From NCBI RefSeq assembly GCF_024139115.2, contig NC_085140.1, positions 427,861,240 through 427,925,239 of the forward strand: a stretch of DNA of 64,000 bases, given 5' to 3'. The translations under genes were made by a program, and so were the position numbers. Of this stretch, positions 55,786 to 64,000 are shown piece after piece. Source of the DNA: Armigeres subalbatus (taxonomy: Eukaryota; Arthropoda; Insecta; Diptera; Culicidae). The notes under the pieces are model-generated. The model ran no database searches, was not told where the DNA came from, and was given only the letters and a program-made list of their open reading frames with translations. Each line of letters begins with the position of its first letter. The stretch's first letter is position 1.

Positions 55786-56599
55786 AAAGATAGATTGATG
55801 GTATGAGTGGCTTTCGCAACTAGACATAGTGTTGGGCATTGGCCTTTTAATTAGTCGTCTCTTGTTCTTGCCCGGCAATGGCTTGATATATTTTGGTTTG
55901 TTTTCGTAGCTGACAACCCGACCAGTAGAAGGTAACAGAGTTATATTAGAACTTGATGTTCTGTTAAAGAAATATTTCACAACAGAGGTAAGCAACCATT
56001 AATATGTACAGTCAGTCTAAGCTAAGCTAGAGCAATTTTTCACAACAAAGGTTGTAATATGACATGTACCATTATGAGTTAAAATAACATAAATTGTAAC
56101 ACAATTTTTTCTAGTTTTAACAACATGTGACGATGGCTTTTTGGCTGCCATTTGCAACAGGGAGTGATAATGGCCCTCTAGAAGGGCGTTTCGCGATTCC
56201 TGACCTTGGTAACCTTGGCTATCCAGCTTTACGTATCTCGGCTCATGGCCGATGGCAATAGCTCTAAAAGTGTGCGCCGGTTCACAAATCGCCGGCGGCG
56301 GCGTTTATCATAGCTTTTGTCGACGATGGCGGCAATTTCGGCTTCACGCTGAAAACCATTTAAGCTGTCGGTGTGGTGGTTGCGGCGACGTGAATCTGCT
56401 ATTAGTTCAAACAATTTGACCTAGTGTGTAATTTTTGAACGAGTAGTCCGAAAAAAATCAATACTTAATACATTGTAGTTCACTGACGAAATTCCAGTTC
56501 AATCGGTCTTCGGGAATCAAATTCGCTGCTTGTCAAAGTAGAGCATTTTGAATGAGAAACGGCGTTCGCTGCTAATGTTCTGTGCGCAGATGTATGACC

Positions 56600-57345
56600 G
56601 AAAGGAACATACTGGTCGTTTGAAAGAGAGGGTAATTTGGCCAAAAATTTGATTAGTTCGAATGGCCAAGTTCTGCTAAACGAGCATTTCGGTCAAACGA
56701 CTTTTTCGGCCAAATGGCCAGTCTGACCGAATATAATTTTCGGTCAAATGACCTATTCGACCAAACGACATTTACAGCGAGATGGAAGTCGGTGTTTCAG
56801 TCAAATTATTAGGTCGAAAATGGGTTGGCCAAAAATGTCATTTGGCTAAAAACGATATAGGGCCGAAAGGAAGGTAGGGCCGAACGGGTCGAACCGAAAG
56901 GGCGTTTGCCCTAACATGTAATTTGACCAAAAATGTCGTTTGTCTGAAATAGTCGCTTGGTTTAAAATGTCGTTTGGTCGAAAATGTCATTTGGGTGGTT
57001 GGTCGTTTGGCAGAAAAGGCCATTTAGCCGAATTGACCGAACCGATCATGCGGCCGGAAACGTAATTTACTAAACTGGTCATAAAGCCAAAAATATCGAA
57101 GCGTTCGACCAAATGGCATTTTCTGCCAAACGGCTTTAGCTGCAATATAGCCCACTCAAGCGAACGACATTTTCGGCCATATGGGCCTTTCGGCTATTTC
57201 GGTCAAACAGCCCTTTTTGAAAAACGGTCATTTTAGCAAAGTGATAATTTAAGCTAAAAAACTTTCGGCTAGATGGGTTTCGACCTAATGGTTTTTTCGG
57301 TCAACTGACATATCCGGCCAAACAACTTTCGACCTTTGCACCTAT
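56600..57345. repeat. Degenerate ~20-bp tandem array ('ggccaaa/tttggcc')
   Basis: Words such as 'tttcggtcaaacgac', 'ttcggccaaatggcc', 'aaatgtcatttggct' and 'cgaaagggcgtttg' recur about every 20-25 bases, in both complementary orientations. It is the same type as 26868-27300. It ends next to the hAT-like element starting at 57359. Confidence 0.7.
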
Positions 57346-57358
57346 TTCCCCGTAACGG

Positions 57359-59187
57359 CAGGCCTGGTAGCGGGTCACTTTTTAGTGACTTGGTCACTTT
57401 TTTCGGGTAAGTCACTAAAAAGTCTCTTTTTTCGAGCTCAAGTCACTAAAGTCACTTTTTCTCGTAAAAAGTCACTATTTTCAACTATTTTGATCAAAAT
57501 AAAAGGTAGGGTACTAAATCCAAGTTTCGTGGGGTACAAGATCCTAGCATGGGAAAGAAATTTTAAATAATGTAACGCTTTGTGTACTCGTCGATAAAGT
57601 TGCTTTATAGTAAAACTGATGGATGTATAAAAAAAATGAACTGTCAAGGCTTGTTAGCCCGATAGTCGCTCTTAGCTTCTTCTTGTCTTTAATTTCCCAC
57701 TAATACTTGACCAGCTTTCAAGCTTCAGTTATTAGATTTCTAATAATAGTTTAATGTACAGATTCTATGTCACTATGTCGAAGAAACTTCTTTTTAAGGA
57801 ATTTTGGAAGCCTGAACAAACTTTTTAGATTTTCTCATTTAGAAATTATTGTTTAGTAAAATTCTTAGATTAAGTATAAGAAACCCCTGATTTCATAAAG
57901 GAACTTAAAAAGTTTTTCTCTACATCTTACGCCGAGTCTTCAATCTCAAAAAATATATTTAAATTTGTTACTACGATCGCTGTTTATTTGTCCATTAATG
58001 TTCATAATATATTTTATGATGCAGCAGTGCTATTTCTAAAAACAGTCTAATTTTTTGAATGGCAATATTTTTGTTTAAAGTTTTTCAAATGAACAGATGA
58101 ATCTAATTTCGATTATATTCTCGAAAAAAATCTATATCTAGCAATTATTACATGATTTTCAATCATAAAAAGGCATTTTCACATACAGAGGTTGTAGGAA
58201 AAAGTTCGAAGTCCAGAAAACATTGTTCCCCACAATAATGTAGAACTTGTTGCAAAATTGTTGTTTAAATTAAAACTCCCTCACAAAGACAAAACAATAC
58301 TGAAGTTCCCTCTGCTCCACGGCAGGCTGGTAATTCTGCCAGCAGCTTCAGTTCTCTTCATTCAATCAACGGGTCTATTTCCGTTGCTCGTACAAATGGT
58401 CTTTACTCCGAAGTTTGCATGCCAACTTCTCTAGCACATGCGCCTGTACAAGTGGCCCGTCTACAATGAATACACAACGCGTCTCAATGTGCTGCTCACC
58501 AGCTACGTGCATTCATCCTTCTGGATTCTTGCTATTCAGCCAGCAACCAACCGAACATTCTCCAAGTAACTCCAAGTTTTAAGTTTTATAACGCTCTTGA
58601 AGATCACATTTTACACTTCAAGAGTGTTATGAAACCAGTGTAAAACCGAAATATTAATAGGGTCCGACCTTCTAATGAATTCCGCCGGGCACCTGCTTCC
58701 CAGCTATCTTTTATCAACACCGAGGTGTCCCACAATATCTGGTATTCCAACAAAAACGTGTAACAATTTGTGACTCACCGCCTTGTTTTTAACTTCATAT
58801 GAAACTAAATTTTGATCACTTTTTCTACAACAGCAAGTGTTACTGGTAAAACCATTCCAAATCTCATTCAGAAAGTACTCACGCGCGAGTAAACTCGTTT
58901 GCAGTTTAAAAGGAGCTTGAGCTTTTTCATGCATAATCCCTTCGTTTCACTCATTTGCCGAAAAATCAATCGAGGCGAAAATACAAAACATCCTGAGATG
59001 AATTAGTTGGATGATTCGATTTATGCAAGAATTAACCAAGATTCAAATCGTACATGAGTTTTGGGATCTTGAAAGTCACTATTTGGTCACTTTTTCTGCA
59101 AATGAAGGTCACTATTTGGTCTCTTTTTTCGACAACGTTGGTCACTAAAGTCACTATTTTGAGCAGCATTGATCGCTACCAGCCCTG
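57359..59187. mobile_element. hAT-like element of the 'CTGGTAGCG' family, copy 2 (1.83 kb)
   Basis: The ends are CAGGCCTGGTAGCG (57359) and, in reverse, CAGGGCTGGTAGCG (ending 59187). Both ends carry the same 'gtcactttttagtgacttgg' and 'gtcactattttgag' blocks as copy 1. Flanks share only CCGTA, so the duplication is eroded. The interior has no transposase. A stem-loop at 58584-58634 ('ttataacgctcttgaag' mirrored) lies inside it. Confidence 0.75.
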
Positions 59188-59189
59188 CC

Positions 59190-59700
59190 GTATTAAATCG
59201 TAGCGCGTTGATTTTGAGAAATTGTTTGGAGTTCAACGGAAAATTATATGTAATTTTCACGGAAATCACGACAACATCGGTGGAGTTTCGTCAGGATGTT
59301 TTGGATATATTAATGGGGAAGTTCTGCAAAAATTTCATTGGTTTAGCGGACTTCTGCAATTGTGAATCGACGTGGAAAATTTAAGATCACGTTGGAGATC
59401 GTCCGTTATACTAACGTCCATTATGCCTAACGTACTTATGCCTGACGAAATCAGAAGTCAGTCAGAAATAATGAGTCAGAAGTAAGTAGGAAGGAGAAGT
59501 GGAAAGTCTCACTTCTTGATTATAAAGTACTTGAAAGTTTCAAGAAGTGAAATAGTTTGAAGTACTGTTAGTATTGTACTTCATTCTTAAAGAAAAAAAA
59601 AAAACAAGTAAAGAAGTTTAGTGGCGATGTTCCTATGGGGGATGTAATGCTAATAAGGCGATGAAGTGCTGAGAATTAAATAAGCGGAAAGAAAGAAAAA
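59190..59700. other. Non-coding sequence
   Basis: A 71-codon frame at 59169-59384 begins inside the transposon end and has no domain. Nothing else is seen. Confidence 0.4.
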
Positions 59701-59704
59701 AAAA

Positions 59705-60062
59705 ACCTGATTAATCCACCTTGCGGGGTTGGTGCCCTTCTCGTGCAAAATTTTTTTTAAAAATATGAGTAAGTACTTTTTAGCGTGTTTTGCGCATAGA
59801 AAATAGTATTTTGGCCATAACTTCCCATCCCATAGTCCAATCCTGCCAATTTTCAATAGCAAACCATGGGACAGAATTCTCAGTCGAATGGAACTTGTTT
59901 CCAGTAATTCGGCCAATGCTAAGTTTCAAAAAGTGTGTCTGCAAAATTTTGTACACATACACACATACATACATACATGGGTCTCCGAGCCTTCCATCAA
60001 AAGTTTGGTTTTGGAGTGATCATATAACCCTTACGTATACTTAGTATACGAGAAAGGCAAAA
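59705..60062. repeat. TIR element of the 29118-29535 family, copy 2
   Basis: 'gattaatccacctt' and 'gtgcccttctcgtgc' at the left correspond to 'cgagaaaggca' at the right. The interior has an (acat)n microsatellite at 59955-59978 and 'gccttccatcaaaag'. Frames here are by-products. Confidence 0.6.
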
Positions 60063-60064
60063 AC

Positions 60065-60600
60065 TGTAGGTGAAAACAAAAGCCAGACAACAGAAAAAGA
60101 AGAAAATATATTGAAGAAGTAAACAATAGAACGAAAAAAGGTGATAAAGGAAACAGAAAGCAGCATATCAAGAAGAAAGGCAATTTAGGATAGAAGGTAA
60201 ATAGAAATGGAATTGACAGCAGCAGATCGTATGTCGGCTTCTTGTCGATGATGGCTTTGACTTGAAGGCATTCCTAGTTCAATTGTCTATAGCGTATTAG
60301 CAGTCACCGAATATGATGTTCAGGACCAGTTCACGGTTCGTAACTTTTGACAAAATGGTTTAATAGCGTTCTTTTCTGTCCGGATGGATCGAGTTTCGAG
60401 ATTGAGTTTACCTTTTCTGGAATCACTGTTCTACTACTGTTCCGATTTCTATTCTTCTATTGGATTTCCTGTTTTCATTATTGCGACTTTTAGTTACAAA
60501 TAGTTCGCCACATAATCAATGGAACTACAGCACTGTTGTGATTAAAATAAAAACCTACCAAAAATGATCCTGTGTGGACCATATTGTCATTCTGGAGCAG
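60065..60600. other. Non-coding sequence
   Basis: A-rich from 60070 to 60200, then mixed composition. No feature is supported. Confidence 0.4.
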
Positions 60601-60604
60601 AACG

Positions 60605-61570
60605 AATTCCGAGAGTCCCGTTACTTGGTATTCATTTACTACGAAAAAGCTTTCGACCGTCTCAATCACGAGAATATGTGGGGCGTCCTAAGACGCAAGG
60701 AGGTCTGAGAAAATCATCGGCCTCATCGAGGCACAGTACGAGGCCTTTTCGTGTAGAGTGCTGCACAATGGGGTCTTGTCCGACCCTATCCGGGTCGTAG
60801 CTGGTGTGAGGCAAGGATGTATTCTATCACCGTTACTGTTCCTCAACGTAGTCGACGAGATTCTGGTAGGTGTGATTGACCGTGAACCAAACCGCGGGCT
60901 GCTATGACGACCATGGGGCACCTAAACGACTTCGAATTGGCTGTTGAGTGTTGACGTTGCACTCCTCGCTTAACGACGCTCTGATATGCAGAAAAAGCTC
61001 AACGACCTTGCTAAGCGCTCCTCTTCGGCAGGTTTAGTCATCAACGTCAACAAAACCAATTCGTTGGATGTAAACACGGTGACCCCTTCCAGTTTCACAG
61101 TAGCCGGGCAATCAGTGTAGAATGTTGAAAGCTTCCAATATCTTGGTAGCCAAATGGCGTCAGACGGCGGTACCAATATCGACATAGGCGCACGGATCAA
61201 GAAAGCAAGGGCTGCCTTTGCGAGTTTAAGAAATATCTGGAAAAACAGGCAAATAAGTGAACGCACCAAAATACGAATTTTCAACTCTAACGTGAAATCT
61301 GTGCTGTTATACGCTAGCAAAACATGGTGTGTATCAGTGGAGAACACTCAACGGCTGCAGGAGTTCATCAACAAATGCCTGCGGTGTAAAATTCCCGGTG
61401 GAAAAGAAATCTGTAGACAAGCATTAGACTGGAACCCATCGAGACATCGCAGTAGAAGCAGACTCAGAGGTTCATGGCGGCCAAGCCTTAATAAAAAATA
61501 AAAGGAGTCGACCAAAATCTTACCTGGCAGCAGGCTAGACAATGCTCATTATGGAGATCTTTCAAGTCGG
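60605..61570 (+). pseudogene. Non-LTR reverse transcriptase fragment, frame-broken
   Basis: RT motifs appear in order across several frames: 'YYEKAFDRLNHENMWG' (about 60637), 'LIEAQYEAFSCRV' (60715), 'VVAGVRQGCILSPLLF' (60795), then 'HLNDFEL' (60920). The catalytic 'ADD' that should follow is destroyed by an insertion near 60945. 'DMQKKLNDLAKRSSSAGLVI', 'FQYLGSQMASDGG', 'IKKARAAFASLRNIW', 'VLLYASKTWCVS' and 'ALDWNPSRHRSR' follow. The last, longest frame is 61154-61501. It belongs to the same family as 13265-13905. A fusion in the 3' part ('RCKIPGGKEICRQALDWNP') suggests an internal deletion. No endonuclease remains. Confidence 0.8.
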
Positions 61571-61699
61571 CCCTTTGCACCAAAACGAAAAGTCCCGGAA
61601 TCGGGGACGGGCCTGTTCTGTCAACTTTAAGGATTGAAATGTTTTAGCTACGTTTTTCGGCCCCAAAGGTGAGCTGTCCACGTTTTATCTACAGTCGAA

Positions 61700-62012
61700 T
61701 CACCAAATTACCCATATTAATCCACCTAGCTATACAGCTGTTTATGCCTTTCAATAACAATTTAACAACACAATAAATCAATCAAATACATTGTCGAAGA
61801 ACTAGTTGAAATGCTGGGTGAAACTATGTGAAAAATTTGTTGTTTTTTATGGCAGTTGTGCACACACAAACACACACACGGACAGACAGACATTTACTCA
61901 GTTCGTCGAACTGAGTAGATTGGTATATCACACCATGGGCCATGGGACTTTGAGCCTTCTATAAAAAGTACGTACGTAAAAGTACGTAAAGTTGTATATG
62001 GGAAAGGCAAAA
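61700..62012. repeat. TIR element of the 29118-29535 family, copy 3
   Basis: It shares 'ttaatccacctagc' and 'tatgcctttc' at the left and 'gggaaaggcaaaaatg' at the right. The interior holds a (ca)n run at 61860-61883 and the hairpin 'actcagttcgtcgaactgag', matching the hairpin at 29238-29257. Confidence 0.65.
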
Positions 62013-62014
62013 AT

Positions 62015-64000
62015 GTGTCGTCAACAGAGCTTCGAAGATGTTTCCGAAAAGATGAAATAGCTATCTGTTGATACTTACTTATATTTTATAATATAATATA
62101 TTGTGTAATTGTCCAATTAGAGCACTCACTTGAAATGTTACACACCCGTTATCAAAAACCAATGGCCTGTAATTTAATGACCTCAGAAATCATGGTTTAC
62201 CCATGTAACTGTGTCGTATGACTAATTCACGCGAGCACCATACGCCCAGATAAATATCAATAAAACACAAATTGTTTCCCTGATAGTTTATTGAATGCAA
62301 ACAATAATTGCGGTCGAACACCTGTGAGAGACCCGTGATGAACGATCCAACCAACTAAATAACTGGCACCTGCTGCTGCGGACCGGCTGTTCTGTGACAT
62401 CGGTTGGTGGGTGTGACTTGTTCCAACCACTGAGTGTGGTGTGTATCAACAACAAGAGTGTGATTGATTAGAATCCACATCGGGAGAATGACTGCAGTTT
62501 CATCCCCTTCATCTCGATATGGTTCAGCACTATAGGGTGAAACTACAATTCAGGTTATCGCTATGAGTTACTTTTTGCACCCTATATCGAATCTACGAAA
62601 ATTTGGGCACAGAAGATACACCTGCGATTGTTTACTTGAGTATTAAATTTCAAGAAAATCAGTTTATATATGGATTCATTGGAATTCTGTTAAATAAGGT
62701 CTATGTAGCGCTCTCGACGAATCTCGGCCGAAATATATTCTACATTTTGTTAAAATTTACAAAGATTTCAAATGTTAAAAATAATTAATTTTGTCAATTT
62801 GTATATTGTTTTTTTTTTGTGGTCAACAACTTTCTTGGCTTTTAGTTTCATTTCTGATCAGATATGAAGTTCGAAAAAATAACTTAAATTTGTCCCAACC
62901 TAGTATTAGCATATGTGTTTGCAACAAACAGAAAACAATGCTAATTAAAACCGATCCAAGTACGATCGAACTTGTTTGTTGTTTGTTGAATAAATATTTT
63001 ACCGGTTAAACAAAGTGAAACTCCCAGAAACAGATTCCATTAGTGCGCGATAATGGTTCGTCACATCACGATTTAATCAACCGAGTCAATGGCAAGCGTG
63101 ACAAAGTTCTTATTTTGAACATTTTGACTAGCAAACTCCTCGTGCATTTGCAAGTTACAACATTGTCTACATACGATCTGATAGCAATCTGCGGAATTTG
63201 AATCGCACATGAGCGGATCTGGAACGTGGATCCGGGATTTCTAAAGCGGACAACTTTGTTATCACCGGCGGCGACTTGGCGGCATGGCATCTGAGTAACG
63301 ACGACAAGGTAGAAGTTTAATTACAATGATAGAATGGATGCATCCCAACTATGTGGGAAAGCAGATGATGCAGTCATATTTGCAGAACTAGGTTACTGGC
63401 ACAAGGGGAAAAGTTTTCCTGGAGGTAGGCCACAAGAACTTTGCCTCCCATGCCATTCCCGGCGAAGGTCTGAAAGTTTGTTTCCAAAGCCGAACTAGCT
63501 TGATTACTTTTCAGAAAGTATTTTATAAATAGTCTTGAAGGGTTAATCTTTGTTAGTGTGGTATGTCGATGTGGAGGATGGAATTGTGATTTGTTTGAGA
63601 TAGTTTACCGAAGCGCAGTTTGCTTTTGATATGTTTGGGGTAGAGTAGATCTGTTTGGGCATCTCCACCTTTTTCACCTCTCGGCGTTTGTTACTCAATC
63701 GCATTCCATGCAAATAACTTGGTTTTTGTACATCACTTCAAACCTTCAGACACTTGAAAACAAATTATGAAAAAGAAACAAATGATGGAAATGGAAATAG
63801 GGGTGCTGTTTAAATATAACTTTTTTCTATAGATGAGTGTAAAAATAATATAAGGGATTGCCAAATTCCAAGCGTGCGCTGTGAATTATTTTCAAATATG
63901 TTTGCTAGAACACATTGTGTATAAAGTCCCACGAAAAAAATAACATCAATAATTTGTTATGTGTTTTCAATGTTTCTCGTCATTGAAAGGTGTCTGGCAT
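62015..64000. other. Low-copy-looking non-coding sequence
   Basis: No gene or mobile element is supported. 62100-62520 and 63010-63490 are repeat-free with balanced composition and may be unique host DNA. Short frames at 62603-63009 and 63066-63290 have no domain. Confidence 0.4.

Larger units (their letters stand above)
54800..56250 (+). repeat. Degenerate tandem array, ~70-110-bp units
   Basis: The word set 'ggctttcgtagctgggaatgg' (in variants), 'caatggc' and 'cctgaccgacg' recurs near 54885, 54957, 55028, 55141, 55230, 55313, 55592, 55811, 55905, 56148 and 56225. Spacing is uneven, partly because two MITE copies sit within it. No reading frame is maintained. Confidence 0.65.

Noticed and set aside
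1..64000. Virus-derived sequences or a CRISPR array
   Set aside because: I looked for viral-type conserved motifs and regularly spaced palindromic repeats and recognised none. A protein-level search would be needed to exclude diverged viral fragments.

Overview
The window looks like intergenic chromosomal DNA from a culicine mosquito, most likely Aedes. It is AT-rich, crowded with nested transposable-element debris, and has no long intact host gene. The Aedes call rests on three tRNA-derived SINEs that resemble the Feilai family as I remember it (16997-17287, 32002-32293, 41602-41866), on a near-full-length RTE-clade (JAM1-like) retrotransposon, and on many short inverted-repeat elements. I cannot separate Ae. 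aegypti from Ae. albopictus by eye.

The only cellular genes I support with confidence are two minus-strand tRNAs, tRNA-Ala(AGC) at 24569-24641 and tRNA-Lys(CTT) at 24799-24871, each followed by a T-run terminator. Weaker host-like signals are a possible FnIII-like exon on the minus strand near 23.05-23.21 kb, and three TATA-plus-initiator modules followed by a histone-type stem-loop between 19.6 and 20.9 kb. No other stretch reads as a gene.

Layout. 1-6.7 kb: AT-rich background with a foldback element and a tRNA-like SINE. 6.7-10.3 kb: a 143-bp tandem repeat split by a 2.9-kb hAT-type element, which holds a small MITE, itself split by a 5'-truncated RNase-H-type non-LTR element (four nested layers). 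11-18.4 kb: a giant hairpin element, reverse-transcriptase pseudogenes, Feilai copy 1 and nested inverted repeats. 18.4-28.7 kb: mostly low-copy-looking sequence with the promoter modules, possible exon and tRNAs. 28.7-35 kb: SINE, a hAT element filled with a minisatellite and interrupted by Feilai copy 2, then a 24-bp minisatellite of about 1 kb. 35-42.2 kb: more hairpin elements, one of which has swapped its interior for a copy of DNA 0.9 kb away, a long-arm foldback hAT and Feilai copy 3. 43.6-47 kb: the RTE element. 47.8-49 and 57.4-59.2 kb: two copies of one hAT-like family. 54.8-57.3 kb: two degenerate tandem arrays. 60.6-61.6 kb: another RT pseudogene.

The most notable material is a hairpin family whose members carry a conserved unpaired AT-rich tail and 10-14-bp flanking direct repeats. 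Its members at 11.1, 35.9, 38.0 and 40.0 kb record insertion, and in one case gap-filling repair. All family names come from remembered motifs, not from searches.
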